A DNA stretch of 64,000 bases, from assembly GCA_903849645.1 (NCBI GenBank), contig CAINJJ010000015.1, positions 62,001 to 126,000 on the forward strand, read 5' to 3'. The number at the start of each line of letters is the position of its first letter. Position 1 is the first letter of the stretch. The position numbers and the translations under genes were made by a program. The notes under the pieces were generated by a model that was not told where the DNA came from, ran no database searches, and saw nothing but the letters and a program-made list of their open reading frames with translations. The stretch is from an uncultured Acidobacteriaceae bacterium. GTDB lineage: Bacteria > Acidobacteriota > Terriglobia > Terriglobales > Acidobacteriaceae. Shown piece after piece: positions 8,713 through 17,525 of this stretch.

Positions 8713-9522
8713 TCAGCCCTGCACGCGCTCCAACAGCGACAACCACTTCGAAGGATCAACAGCGGCCCGCGGCACTCGCGAGCGCTTCAGCTTGAAATGG
8801 ATCTTCTTTAACCCGTGCAGCGGCTTGTCCTCGCGCACAATCGGAATCAGCGGAGCCGCTACCCGTTCCAGGCGAGCCCTCTGCTCTTCAAATGTCTTGC
8901 CGTCCTCCGGCCTGTACTGCGACCACGCGATGGAGTGCACAAACCCCGCCGCCCCAAAATGCTCCGAACGCAGCATATCCTCCACAAAAACCCGGATGGG
9001 TCCTGAAAACACGTTCAACGCATCGTGCAGCGCAACCACCCCGCCCGCCACAACATGCGGGAAGAAGCCGTCAAAGTCCGTCTTGGCGCCCTCGTAGGTG
9101 TGGTCTCCATCGATCCAAAGAAAGCGGATAGGCCTGTCCCAATCCGAGGACACGTCTCTCGAATACGCCCGATGCACTTCCACGTGCTCCGCCACGCCGG
9201 CGGCTTCAATGTGGTTGAGAAAATCCTGAAAGGTCGATGCCTCGGGGTTGGCCTTCAGGTCCAGCAACTCCGGCGAGTTGTGCGGATCGATGGCTACGAT
9301 CTTGCCCAGCCCATAATGCGCCGCTACCGTCGCCAGCATCACCGTCGACTTGCCCTTGAAGCTGCCAATCTCCACGATGGACCCAGCCCCTGGCGCGCAG
9401 GCGGCAATGGTTCCCAGCAGCCTGGCCTCGTTCTCCATCAAGTAGCCGGGAACCTTGCGCGCAGCCTCCCAGGCGGCGTCGAGAACGGCGTTCAGATCGC
9501 GCGGAACTTCCATGGCTGCCAA
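8713..9522 (-). CDS. Class I SAM-dependent methyltransferase (Methyltransf_24 type)
   Basis: Predicted cytoplasmic methyltransferase of about 270 residues. The SAM-binding motif I is clear (IVEIGSFKGKSTVML), followed by KIVAIDPHNSPE and a DGDHTYEGAKTDFDGF stretch that in macrolide/sugar O-methyltransferases and cephalosporin-hydroxylase-like proteins forms the metal-binding Asp/His cluster; HDALN follows. The TTG at 9522 has AGGAG at a 7-base spacing; the ATG at 9513 is too far from it, so the TTG start is preferred. It lies 41 bp upstream of the glycosidase on the same strand, so the two may be co-transcribed. The acceptor (sugar, polyketide or small metabolite) is unknown. Confidence 0.8.
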   Translation of the reverse strand: MAAMEVPRDLNAVLDAAWEAARKVPGYLMENEARLLGTIAACAPGAGSIVEIGSFKGKSTVMLATVAAHYGLGKIVAIDPHNSPELLDLKANPEASTFQDFLNHIEAAGVAEHVEVHRAYSRDVSSDWDRPIRFLWIDGDHTYEGAKTDFDGFFPHVVAGGVVALHDALNVFSGPIRVFVEDMLRSEHFGAAGFVHSIAWSQYRPEDGKTFEEQRARLERVAAPLIPIVREDKPLHGLKKIHFKLKRSRVPRAAVDPSKWLSLLERVQG

Positions 9523-9754
9523 TTACGGTCTCCTCGGGCTTGTGGGGATGCGCTGCGCCTCTGCGGTGCGTTCAGCGGCGGGGACGCCTGCTTATTATAT
9601 CCGGGTGCCCGTGTGCCACGCCCTGCGCCTATCTGCTTTCCAATATGCGGCTTGGCGCTCGCTTTTTGATTGCTGTGCGGCAATTTCACTCATATTGCGC
9701 ACAGATTTGATAGAAGCGGCGCTTTCGCCGTACTCTTGGGCGGGGGCTGCCACC

Positions 9755-10735
9755 GTGACCGCAACGCCATCCACCACATCGCCTGCCGCTGACCGGCAAA
9801 CCCCGTCCCTGCTCCTCCGCGGCCTGCGCAAGGCCTTTGGCGATGTCGCCGCCGTGGACGGCATCGACCTCGATGTTGCCCGCGGCGAGTGCTTTGGCCT
9901 GCTCGGGCCCAACGGCGCCGGAAAAACCACCACCATCGAGATCTGCGAGGGCCTCACCGAGCCGGATGCAGGCACCGTTGAGCTCCTCGGGTTCAACTGG
10001 CGCTCCCATGCCGGCGAACTCCGCCAGCGCATCGGCATCCAGCTCCAGGAGACCCAGTTTCCCGACAAGCTCACCGTCGAGGAGACCCTCCGCCTCTTCC
10101 GCAGCTTCTATCGCCGCGGCATCCCGGTCGAGGAGTCCATCCGCACCGCCCAGCTTGAAGAAAAGCGCAACGCCCGCGTCGGCGGTCTCTCCGGCGGACA
10201 GAAGCAGCGACTCGCCATGGCCTGCGCCCTGGTGGGCGACCCGGAACTGCTCTTCCTCGATGAGCCAACCACCGGGCTCGACCCCCAGGCCCGCCGCCAC
10301 CTCTGGGACCTGGTGGACCAGTTGAAGCAGGCCGGCCGCACCATCATCCTCACCACCCACTACATGGAAGAGGCCGAGCGGCTCTGCGGACGCGTCGCCA
10401 TCATGGACCACGGCCACATCATCGCCCTCGGTACGCCCCAGCAGCTCATCGCCTCGGTCGGCGGCGAGCACATCGTCGAGTTCGCCGTCGCCGGCGCCGG
10501 CTCGTCCCACGCCAGGGTTGACGCGGCTCTGCTCGCGGCTCTCCCCGGCGTCCAGTCCCATCGCGTCGACGCCGGGCTCCATCAGCTCTCGGTCGGCGAA
10601 CTCCATACCGCCGTCCCACGCATCTTTGACGCGCTGGCTCATCAGGGTCTCCACCTCAGCGAACTCCGCACCCACTCCGCTTCCCTCGAAGACGTCTTCG
10701 TCGGACTCACAGGAAGGACCCTGCGCGATGAGTAG
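9755..10735 (+). CDS. ABC-2 type exporter, ATP-binding subunit
   Basis: ATPase of a DrrA/YhaQ-like exporter, cytoplasmic and membrane-associated, driving efflux of a drug, lipid or polysaccharide. Complete motifs: Walker A GPNGAGKTT, Q-loop IQLQETQFPDKLTV, signature GGLSGGQKQR, Walker B LLFLDEPTTGLD and H-loop TTHYMEEAE. A C-terminal region of about 80 residues (VGGEHIVEF, LHLSELRTHSASLEDVFV) is typical of this subfamily. The start is GTG 9755 with GGGGGC upstream; the long in-frame extension to 9455 overlaps the divergent methyltransferase gene and has no family resemblance. Its stop lies 8 bp inside the permease gene, a sign of translational coupling and a two-component transporter. Confidence 0.93.
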   Translation: MTATPSTTSPAADRQTPSLLLRGLRKAFGDVAAVDGIDLDVARGECFGLLGPNGAGKTTTIEICEGLTEPDAGTVELLGFNWRSHAGELRQRIGIQLQETQFPDKLTVEETLRLFRSFYRRGIPVEESIRTAQLEEKRNARVGGLSGGQKQRLAMACALVGDPELLFLDEPTTGLDPQARRHLWDLVDQLKQAGRTIILTTHYMEEAERLCGRVAIMDHGHIIALGTPQQLIASVGGEHIVEFAVAGAGSSHARVDAALLAALPGVQSHRVDAGLHQLSVGELHTAVPRIFDALAHQGLHLSELRTHSASLEDVFVGLTGRTLRDE

Positions 10736-11759
10736 GCTTGAAACAAGCTCCCTCTTTCAACTCACATCCATGCGCTTCCGTCTCTTCCTGCGCGAGCCCG
10801 AGGCCATCTTCTGGACCTTCATCTTCCCTATCCTGCTCGCCGTCGGCCTCGGCATCGCCTTCCGCAACCGTCCCGCCGATGTGCTCCAGGTGGGCGCCAC
10901 CACGCCCCAGCTCACCCAGGCCCTGGCCCGCGACAAGGGCCTCTCCGCGTCCACCATGGACCAGGCAGCCGGAACCCATGCCCTCGCCACCGGGGCCATT
11001 CTCCTGCTCGCCATTGAGACGCCCACCGGCGTCAGCTATCAGTTCGACGACACCAACCCCGACGCCCGCAATGCCCGCCTCATCGCCGATCGCGCCGTGC
11101 AGGCAGCCGCCGGCCAGCAGCCCTCCGTGCTCGTCGAGAACCAGCTCGTCCACGAAACCGGCGCGCGCTACATCGATTTCGTCGTCCCCGGACTGCTCGG
11201 CATGAACCTCATGGGCTCCGCCATGTGGGGACTCGGCTTTTCCATCGTCGAGGCGCGCCAGAAAAAGCTCCTCAAGCGCCTCGTCGCCTCGCCCATGCCC
11301 CGCTGGCAATATCTCGCCTCGTTCCTGCTCTCCCGGCTCGTGATGCTGGTCATTGAGGTGGCCGCCTTCCTCGGCTTTGCGCGCCTGGTCTTCGGCGTGC
11401 CCTTCCGCGGCTCGCTGGCTCAGCTCGCCCTGCTCTGCGTGCTCACCTCGCTGGCCTTCTCCGCCCTCGGCCTGCTCGTCTCCTCGCGCGCCAAAACCAT
11501 GGAAGCCGCCTCCGGCCTCATGAATCTCACCATGCTCCCCATGTGGATTCTCTCCGGCGTCTTCTTCTCCGCATCGCGCTTTCCCGCCGTGGTGCAGCCC
11601 TTCGTTCGCGCCCTGCCGCTCACCGCCGCCATTGACGCCCTGCGCGGCAACATGCTGCAGGGCCTCTCCCTGCCCCAGATGACGGCGAAGGTAGGCATCC
11701 TCTCCGCCTGGCTCGTCGTCGCTTTTGCCGTCTCCCTGCGCATCTTCCGCTGGCGCTAG
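10728..11759 (+). CDS. ABC-2 type exporter, permease subunit
   Basis: Integral membrane partner of the ATPase immediately upstream. It has 343 residues with the ABC-2 layout: one N-terminal membrane helix (IFWTFIFPILLAVGLGIAF), a soluble extracytoplasmic domain of about 130 residues, then five hydrophobic segments from about residue 150 to the end (including VVPGLLGMNLMGSAMWGLGF and LMNLTMLPMWILSGVFF). The LRALPLTAAIDALR-like element near the C-terminus is typical of NodJ/DrrB-like permeases. The ATG at 10728 overlaps the 3' end of the ATPase gene by 8 bp. The exported substrate cannot be inferred; no biosynthetic genes lie beside it. Confidence 0.92.
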   Translation: MSRLETSSLFQLTSMRFRLFLREPEAIFWTFIFPILLAVGLGIAFRNRPADVLQVGATTPQLTQALARDKGLSASTMDQAAGTHALATGAILLLAIETPTGVSYQFDDTNPDARNARLIADRAVQAAAGQQPSVLVENQLVHETGARYIDFVVPGLLGMNLMGSAMWGLGFSIVEARQKKLLKRLVASPMPRWQYLASFLLSRLVMLVIEVAAFLGFARLVFGVPFRGSLAQLALLCVLTSLAFSALGLLVSSRAKTMEAASGLMNLTMLPMWILSGVFFSASRFPAVVQPFVRALPLTAAIDALRGNMLQGLSLPQMTAKVGILSAWLVVAFAVSLRIFRWR

Positions 11760-11793
11760 TACTAGAGTTGCAGTTCCCCCTGACGGAGGGAGC

Positions 11794-11845
11794 AGGGGGC
11801 TTCAGACCCCTGAAAACCGGACTAATCCTCGGGGCCTTCAGGCCT
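11794..11845. repeat. REP-like double hairpin between converging genes
   Basis: Two small palindromes sit 19 bases apart between the converging ABC permease (+) and GH27 (-) genes: AGGGG-loop-CCCCT (11794-11811) with the core GGCTTCAG, and GGCCTTCAGGCC (within 11831-11845). The shared CTTCAG core resembles the REP units flanking the transposase at 21.5-22.1 kb. It may also serve as a bidirectional terminator. Confidence 0.45.
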
Positions 11846-11860
11846 GGATGACTGGCCTCT

Positions 11861-13063
11861 CTACTCCCAGAGCCGCAGCATCACCACGCCACCCTTGGGC
11901 ACAATGATCGTGTACGAGTCCTTCAGAACTCCCAGGTCCTTGTGCGCCCATAAATCCCGCGCGTGCACCGGCCCGTCAAAGCCCACATCCTTGAAGTGCA
12001 GCGTCAGCGGCTCCGCCGAGTCGTCAATCACAAAGTTGAACAAGGCCACAGCCTTCGCCCCGCCCTTCAGCGGCTTGGCCCATATCTGCGGCGGTCCAAC
12101 CCGGTAGCCTTGCGCCCCCAGTTCGTCCTGGTCCACCGCAATCACTTCCTTGTTCATCAGGATGCTCTTGGTGGTGGCGTCCATCTTGCTCAGGTCGTTG
12201 CCCGCCAGCAGCGGCGCCGCCAGCAGAGACCACAGGCTCATCTGCGTCCGGTACTGGTCCGGATTCATGCCCCCGTTGCCAATCTCCAGCATGTCCGGAT
12301 CGTTCCAGTGCCCAGGTCCGGCAAACTTCTCCAGCCCCGCCTGCGAAAACCCGATCAGCGCCATGCTCCTGTAGGAGTCGCTGATGTCGTCGGTCGTCCG
12401 CCACAGGTTCCCGCCCACCTTAGGTCCCCACTCCCACACCGCATCCACGCCATATTGGCAGAGGCTATAGACAATCGGCCGCCCCGTGCTCACAATCGCC
12501 TCGTGCATCCTGGTATAGGCGGCTTCCATCATCGCTTGCGCCAGCTTGGGGTCCTGCGCCGGGTCGTGCAGCTTCATCAAGTCCCGGTAGCTGCACAGGT
12601 CGTACTTCAGGTAGTCCACGCCCCACCCGGCATAGGTCTCCGCGTCCTGCTGCTCATGCTTGTAGCTGCCCTCGTAGCCGGCGCAGGTCTTGGGCCCCGG
12701 CGAGCTGTAGATGCCAAACTTCAGCCCCTTGGAATGCACGTAGTCGGCCAGCGCCTTCATGTCCGGGAACTTGCTGTTGGTCTGTATCCTCCCTGCCGCG
12801 TCGCGCTTGCCCTCCCAGCCGTCATCGATATTGATGTAGACATACCCAGCGTCGCGCATCCCCGTGGCCACCATCGCATCGGCCACCGCGCGCACATCCG
12901 CGTCGTTGATCTTCGCCGCAAAGTGGTTCCAGCTGTTCCAGCCCATCGGCGGCGTCAGGGCCACCTGCCCCGTCTGTGCCTGCGCTCCCAAACCCGCCAA
13001 CCCCGCCAGCGCCAGCAGCGCGGCCCGGCCCACGCACCCTTCCAACTTCTGCCCAAAATTCAT
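11861..13063 (-). CDS. Secreted GH27 alpha-galactosidase
   Basis: Glycoside hydrolase family 27 enzyme that removes alpha-linked galactose. Residues 1-30 form a signal peptide ending AQAQ. The catalytic barrel starts LTPPMGWNSWNHF at about residue 37. The family carries Asp-Asp at residues 80-81 (INIDDGW), the nucleophile Asp155 in YLKYDLC and the likely acid/base Asp226 in WRTTDDISDS, aligned with the human enzyme from memory. GHWNDPDMLEIGN follows, then a beta-sandwich C-terminus. Its length of 400 residues is normal. I start at ATG 13063, preceded by AAGGAGATGG; an upstream extension exists but lacks a site. It probably degrades plant galactosides in the periplasm or outside the cell, in line with the other glycosidase and epimerase genes nearby. 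Confidence 0.92.
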   Translation of the reverse strand: MNFGQKLEGCVGRAALLALAGLAGLGAQAQTGQVALTPPMGWNSWNHFAAKINDADVRAVADAMVATGMRDAGYVYINIDDGWEGKRDAAGRIQTNSKFPDMKALADYVHSKGLKFGIYSSPGPKTCAGYEGSYKHEQQDAETYAGWGVDYLKYDLCSYRDLMKLHDPAQDPKLAQAMMEAAYTRMHEAIVSTGRPIVYSLCQYGVDAVWEWGPKVGGNLWRTTDDISDSYRSMALIGFSQAGLEKFAGPGHWNDPDMLEIGNGGMNPDQYRTQMSLWSLLAAPLLAGNDLSKMDATTKSILMNKEVIAVDQDELGAQGYRVGPPQIWAKPLKGGAKAVALFNFVIDDSAEPLTLHFKDVGFDGPVHARDLWAHKDLGVLKDSYTIIVPKGGVVMLRLWE

Positions 13064-13340
13064 TTTGTCTCCATCTCCTTCATGTTGTCTGAACCTGAAG
13101 ATTGTAGCCCTCCTGGCCAGAAGAGCCTGGACAAGCAGATTCAATCAGTTGCTTACCGGCGTCCGGCGGCCTCCAGGGGGTTTTTCCTCCCATCAAGCCC
13201 ACCCGCGTCAACTGCCCCGCGCCAGCCCTCGGGGGCGCAGCCTGCGGATTCAAAACAAGCGCTTCCCCGATGGCGGAACAGCCACATTCACATCCAAGGT
13301 TGTGCACGTGCTTCGGCGGCGGACGGATGCCGAATGAGCG

Positions 13341-14354
13341 CTACCCCATCGCCGCCAGCACAGCATCGGCAAACTGCGTGGTCCCGGCCGTGCCGCCCAC
13401 GTCTCGGGTGAGGGTCTTGCGCTCGGCATAGACGGTCTCCAATGCCTTGTGGACCCGGTCGGCGGCGGCCGCCTCATCGAGGTGGCGAAGCATGAGCACG
13501 GCAGACTGCAGCAGGGCAGTGGGATTGGCGATGTCCTTGCCAGCAATATCGGGCGCCGAGCCGTGGACGGCCTCGAAGATGGCGCATTCCAGGCCAAGAT
13601 TGGCGCCGGGGACCAGGCCGAGTCCGCCGACAAGGCCCGCGCAGAGGTCGCTGACGATGTCGCCATAGAGGTTCTCAAGCAGCAGGGTGTCATATTGCCA
13701 GGGGTTCATCACCAACTGCATGCAGGTGTTGTCAATGATGTGTTCACCGTAGACGACGTCAGGGAAGCCCTCGGCCACCTTGCGGGCGCAGCGCAGAAAC
13801 AGGCCGTCGGAGAGCTTCATGATGTTGGCCTTGTGAATGGAGTGGATCTTCTTGCGCCCATGCTTGCGGGCATATTCAAAGGCGAACTTGGCGATGCGCG
13901 TGGAGCCCTTTTCCGTGATGACCTTGATGGCTTCGACGACGCCGGGGACCACTTCATGCTCCAGGCCGACGTATTCCCCCTCGGTGTTTTCGCGGACGAT
14001 GATCAGGTCAAGCCCGGGCCAGTGGGTGGCCAGGCCGGGAAGGTTCTTGATGGGACGGAAGTTGGCGAACAGCTCGAACTTCTTGCGCAGGGTGACATTG
14101 ATGCTCTTGAAGCCGCCGCCGATGGGGGTGGTAACAGGGCCTTTGAGGGCGACCTTGTTGCGCTCGATGGAGTCATAGAGCTGGGTGGGGATATATTCGC
14201 CAAAGATCTCGAAAGCTTCGGCCCCGGCAGAGAAGCGCTCCCACTCGAATTTGACGCCTGTGGCTTCAAGGATGCGGAGTACGGCCTGAGTGACTTCCGG
14301 GCCGATGCCGTCGCCGGGAATGAGGGTAATCTTGTGGGTTCTGGTCTCTGCCAT
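13341..14354 (-). CDS. NAD-type isocitrate/isopropylmalate dehydrogenase family
   Basis: Beta-decarboxylating dehydrogenase of 337 residues. The N-terminus ITLIPGDGIGPEV is the family hallmark; IVRENTEGEYVGLEH, HSIHKANIMKLSDG and the C-terminal EAVHGSAPDIAGKDIANP carry the substrate, metal and cofactor sites. RENTEGEYVG and overall similarity to homomeric NAD-dependent isocitrate dehydrogenases favour isocitrate over 3-isopropylmalate, but homoisocitrate or tartrate remain possible. It is cytoplasmic and probably a TCA-cycle enzyme. The ATG follows GAAAGGAATC. It lies 15 bp downstream of nrdR on the same strand, so the two are likely co-transcribed. Confidence 0.85.
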   Translation of the reverse strand: MAETRTHKITLIPGDGIGPEVTQAVLRILEATGVKFEWERFSAGAEAFEIFGEYIPTQLYDSIERNKVALKGPVTTPIGGGFKSINVTLRKKFELFANFRPIKNLPGLATHWPGLDLIIVRENTEGEYVGLEHEVVPGVVEAIKVITEKGSTRIAKFAFEYARKHGRKKIHSIHKANIMKLSDGLFLRCARKVAEGFPDVVYGEHIIDNTCMQLVMNPWQYDTLLLENLYGDIVSDLCAGLVGGLGLVPGANLGLECAIFEAVHGSAPDIAGKDIANPTALLQSAVLMLRHLDEAAAADRVHKALETVYAERKTLTRDVGGTAGTTQFADAVLAAMG

Positions 14355-14369
14355 TGAGATTCCTTTCAG

Positions 14370-14846
14370 CTACTTCTTTCCCTTGGTGGAGGTGCGGCTC
14401 CCGAGCAGCCCTTCCAGCTCTTCCTTGAACTCGCGCACGTCCTTGAAGTCGCGATAGACGGAGGCGAAGCGGATGTAAGCGACGGTGTCGAGGCCTTTGA
14501 GGTGCTGCATGATCAGTTCGCCGATTTCGGCGGTTGTGCGTTCGCGTTCAGGGGCGTCTACGAGGAAGGTCTCCGTGGCATCCACGATGGCTTCAAGCTG
14601 AATGGAAGGCACGGGCCGCTTTTCGCAGGCGCGGAGAAGCCCGCTCAGGATCTTTTGCCGGTCAAATCGTTCACGGCGGCCATCTTTCTTGACCACCATG
14701 TAGGGAATCTCATCGATGCGCTCGTAGGTGGTGAAACGGCGATTGCACTTTTCGCACTCGCGGCGGCGTCGGATGGAGTCGGCCTCCTTGCTCTCGCGCG
14801 AGTCGACCACCCGGTCCTGCCCGAAGCCACAATAGGGACATTTCAT
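14370..14846 (-). CDS. nrdR: Transcriptional repressor NrdR
   Basis: ATP/dATP-sensing repressor of ribonucleotide reductase genes. It has 158 residues with an N-terminal zinc ribbon, Cys3 and Cys6 (CPYCGFG) and Cys31 and Cys34 (CEKCNRRF), followed by an ATP-cone domain from about residue 46 ([20 protein letters not shown]) to about residue 136 ([11 protein letters not shown]). Length and motifs match the family throughout, with a short basic tail. It precedes the isocitrate-dehydrogenase-like gene by 15 bp. No reductase gene is in the window, so its targets lie elsewhere; NrdR-box pairs were not seen here. Confidence 0.97.
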   Translation of the reverse strand: MKCPYCGFGQDRVVDSRESKEADSIRRRRECEKCNRRFTTYERIDEIPYMVVKKDGRRERFDRQKILSGLLRACEKRPVPSIQLEAIVDATETFLVDAPERERTTAEIGELIMQHLKGLDTVAYIRFASVYRDFKDVREFKEELEGLLGSRTSTKGKK

Positions 14847-14864
14847 GCTAGGGGGATTCTAAAT

Positions 14865-14892
14865 CAGTGGACAGTGGACAGTGGACAGTGGG
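14865..14892. repeat. Seven-base tandem repeat (CAGTGGA)
   Basis: Three perfect copies of CAGTGGA and a fourth ending CAGTGGG lie between the start of nrdR and the 3' end of the DUF5995 gene. It is a short minisatellite without coding potential. A similar noncoding repeat (CAGGGGTCAGAGATCAGGGGTCA) lies near 23060-23085. Confidence 0.8.
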
Positions 14893-14898
14893 CAGGGC

Positions 14899-15630
14899 TC
14901 AGGGAACCGGGACCAGGAGGGTTTTGCCGGCCAGGGCCGTGAAACCGTCGAGGGTGTCGAGGAAACAGTCGCGCAGACAGGCGAAACCGGCGAGGTGGGC
15001 CAGCAGTTCGGCGTTGTTCCAGGCGGATTCGCGGGCGGCGGTCATGCTCCAGGCGGCCATGGTGTCCTCGAGGTTGGTCACGGGCGGAAGCGCGTCGCCG
15101 GGAAGGCGCACATTCAGAGTCTGCTTGGCTTCTTCAACGAGGCTGTCGAGGGTGGAGTTCAGGGCGGTGAAGTCGTCGTACTGGTCGGTCCCGTGTGCAG
15201 GCAGGGTGGAGGCGGCCTGACAGGCGGCAACGACGGCCTGGGGGAGATCATTGTTGATGTGGGCGTTCATGCCGGCGAGGGCAAACTGGATGCGGGCGAC
15301 CGCAGTCTGGTTGCGGCGGTCGAAGACAGCCTGCCAGCAATCGGGGGCTGGCTGGCCGGAGAGGGAAGCGCGCAGGGCATTGAAGTAGAAACAGGCAAAC
15401 TCGACGTCGAGTGCCGCCATCCAGGCGGGGTTGGCGAAGTCGCCGGCCTCGACGCGCGCCTGCACGGCCTGGGTGACATGGAGATAGAGACCATTGAACC
15501 ACTTGAGGCCGTCCGCATCGGCGCAGGTGTCCTGGATCGACTGCTGCATCCGGAGGACATCCGGGATGGTTTGCGGATTGGCGGCGACAGCGTCTACCAG
15601 TGCAGAGTCGTATGGAAACATGGAGCTCAT
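14899..15630 (-). CDS. DUF5995 family protein
   Basis: Protein of unknown function, 243 residues from ATG 15630. It resembles the DUF5995 family seen in Acidobacteria and Actinobacteria: GLKWFNGLYLHVTQAV near residue 41, WMAALDVEFACFYFNAL near residue 69, and GMNAHINNDLPQAV near residue 118, which is the most characteristic stretch. The histidine and aspartate pattern suggests a helical metal-binding or enzymatic fold, but no reaction is known to me. There is no signal peptide. Alternative starts are ATG 15621 and TTG 15738; no clear ribosome-binding site decides between them. Probably a single-gene unit. Confidence 0.75.
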   Translation of the reverse strand: MSSMFPYDSALVDAVAANPQTIPDVLRMQQSIQDTCADADGLKWFNGLYLHVTQAVQARVEAGDFANPAWMAALDVEFACFYFNALRASLSGQPAPDCWQAVFDRRNQTAVARIQFALAGMNAHINNDLPQAVVAACQAASTLPAHGTDQYDDFTALNSTLDSLVEEAKQTLNVRLPGDALPPVTNLEDTMAAWSMTAARESAWNNAELLAHLAGFACLRDCFLDTLDGFTALAGKTLLVPVP

Positions 15631-15796
15631 GATAGGCGGGGGGAGATGGAGTTGGGAAGAGGCGTAGACTTCATGCGGTTCATCTCGAAGAGGCAGGGGC
15701 AAGTGGAAAGCGGGCTGTGGCTTGGCGCAAACTATCAAGTTGCGCTACGTCAAGGATGAGGAATGAATATGCCCATAAGTTTTCATGGAGTGAAAA

Positions 15797-16177
15797 GTGA
15801 GGGGCGAGTTGTTTATGGAGCGTGAAGCAAAGGACTGCCTGGAGGAGATTGCGCACGCAATCGACAGTATTCGCGCTTTTACGGCCAGCAAGGACTTGAA
15901 TGATTATTTGAGCGATGAGTTGCTGCGCGCCGCGGTCGAACGCAAGTTCGGAATCCTGGGAGCGGCCCTCTCGGAGCTTCTGCGTGACTTTCCGCTCTAC
16001 AGCGACAGGATCACGCCGGTTGGGGAGCTTTATGCGATAGGGCGCCGGATGACTCAAGGAGACAGCGACCTGCAGGACGCAGTGGTGTGGGAGATGATCC
16101 ATGTCTTTCTTCCCCGCCTGCGGAGGCAGGTGCAGCAGTTGCTGGAGGGGCCCCGGCCCGAGGACCGGGTGAACTAG
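15797..16177 (+). CDS. HepT/DUF86-like protein
   Basis: Small cytoplasmic protein of 126 residues (or 120 from ATG 15815). The all-helical layout fits HepT/DUF86 toxins of the HEPN superfamily: LEEIAHAIDSIRAFT, then LLRAAVERKFGILGAALSELL (equivalent to the ERALEIIGEA helix), then WEMIHVFLPRLRRQVQQLL. The HEPN catalytic motif RNxxxH/RxxxxH is not intact; YAIGRRMTQG stands where it should be. No MntA-type nucleotidyltransferase antitoxin gene is adjacent. It may therefore be an inactive or repurposed HepT homologue. The GTG at 15797 is used; the purine stretch GAGGGGCGAG fits the ATG at 15815 about equally well. Confidence 0.6.
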   Translation: MRGELFMEREAKDCLEEIAHAIDSIRAFTASKDLNDYLSDELLRAAVERKFGILGAALSELLRDFPLYSDRITPVGELYAIGRRMTQGDSDLQDAVVWEMIHVFLPRLRRQVQQLLEGPRPEDRVN

Positions 16178-16565
16178 GGCCAGCCTGCGGGAGCGAGAGT
16201 GGAAGTATTTTTGGCATTTGCTGTGCAAGGTTTTGCATATTCCAAATTACCGCCGTGCAAGTTATTGAATCCAATAGGTATTTCTTTGGTGCCGAATGTG
16301 CATACAAGGGGCTGAGTTCCTTTTGCATTGAGGCAGGTCTGTGTTGTCCCCGCCATCAAGCTTGTATCAAACCGGCCCTGCAGATTCGCGCCGGGTCATC
16401 GCTGGAACCGCGCAGTGAATCCCTGTGCGAACGCCGCCGCATGGCGCCGCATATTCATTGACCCTCAACCCAAAAAGCCAATGCATTCGCATTCATCCAT
16501 TTAGCCAGCCCTCGCTGGGAGGGCAAACGCAGGAGAAAGCCCGGGAGGGCGACTCCAGGAGACCC
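16178..16565. other. Intergenic region upstream of the PEP-CTERM gene
   Basis: No gene is convincing here. The stretch is more AT-rich than its surroundings (for example around 16200-16300). Close to the start codon it contains a GC hairpin, CCCTC-loop-GAGGG (about 16509-16523), followed by a second GGGAGGGC copy, which could form structure in the 5' untranslated RNA. The promoter of the downstream gene should lie here but I cannot place it. Confidence 0.4.
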
Positions 16566-17456
16566 ATGAGAACGATCATCAAGCTGTCCATTTTGCCCGC
16601 TTTGATCCTTGCCAGTGCGTCGTTGGCATTCGCCGACGGCTATGTGGTTTACAGCAACCTTCCTAACCCGCTGCCAGGGAACGTCGCTTCCATGGCTTAT
16701 GAAGCGACCTCAACAACGCAATTTGGCGGGCTTATTCAACTTAAAGGTGGGCAGTCTTCCAATTCGCTCGTAACCGCGACCGTTGCGATGAGTAACTGGG
16801 CATACCTATCCGCAGCATTGCGGGGCGGTGGAACCTGGGCAGACTACGTGAACGGCACGACAATCACTTCCAACGGTTTCTATGTTCCGTTGACACTGAA
16901 TTTCTACAATGTCAACGCTGACAACTCAGTGGGTACAAAGATCGGCAGTTCAACACTAAACAATGCGTTCATCCCCTGGCGTCCCGAAGGCGGAGGATGC
17001 CCCGATACGACCGCTTACTTGGCCTCTGATGGCAACTGCTTTCACGGTTCCCTGTCGAAGGTGACATTCGACGTTACAGGAATTACGGTTCCCAACGAAG
17101 TCATTTTTGGCCTGGCAATGAACACAACCGACTACGGGTTCCCCAAGACGGGCGTTCTAGGGCCTTACAACAGCTTGAACATCGGACTGTTCGCAGGCGC
17201 CCCCTCGGTCGGAGGCAACCCATCCCCTGATGCTGCCTATGTGCAATCTACCTGGAGCGGGGCATACAACAATGATCCAAACGCGAATCTCGGTGTATTC
17301 AGCCAGAACGCGGGTTGGACAGACTATCAACCCGGGATTGAAATAACCGCAACGCCTGAGCCTTCGTCAATGTTCCTGCTGGGGACCGGACTGCTTGGTC
17401 TGGCGCTGTTTGCCTTCCGCAAGGCGAAGCCGGCTGGACTGGTGCTTCACTCGTAG
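16566..17456 (+). CDS. PEP-CTERM sorting-domain protein
   Basis: Exported protein of 296 residues. The signal peptide covers residues 1-23 (MRTIIKLSILPALILASASLAFA). The body is beta-rich with no recognised catalytic motif (YSNLPNPLPGN, GGLIQLKGGQSSNSLVTATVAMSNW). The C-terminus is a clear PEP-CTERM signal: PEPSS, a hydrophobic helix MFLLGTGLLGLALFAF, then basic RKAK. Such proteins are handled by an exosortase, usually with exopolysaccharide export; no exosortase gene is in the window. The start is ATG 16566 with AGGAG upstream. The body has no close functional family known to me, so only localisation can be predicted. Confidence 0.85.
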   Translation: MRTIIKLSILPALILASASLAFADGYVVYSNLPNPLPGNVASMAYEATSTTQFGGLIQLKGGQSSNSLVTATVAMSNWAYLSAALRGGGTWADYVNGTTITSNGFYVPLTLNFYNVNADNSVGTKIGSSTLNNAFIPWRPEGGGCPDTTAYLASDGNCFHGSLSKVTFDVTGITVPNEVIFGLAMNTTDYGFPKTGVLGPYNSLNIGLFAGAPSVGGNPSPDAAYVQSTWSGAYNNDPNANLGVFSQNAGWTDYQPGIEITATPEPSSMFLLGTGLLGLALFAFRKAKPAGLVLHS

Positions 17457-17525
17457 GCCATTCGCTATTTGGACTGGCCAAAGCATCCAAAGGGGCGCGG
17501 AAACGCGCTCCCTTTCTATTGGGTG

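Noticed and set aside
16505..16565. Possible cyclic-di-GMP (GEMM-I) riboswitch before the PEP-CTERM gene, from GGGCAAAC and GAAAGCC fragments.
   Set aside because: The fragments do not occur in the order and spacing of the GEMM-I consensus; only a small hairpin is supportable.
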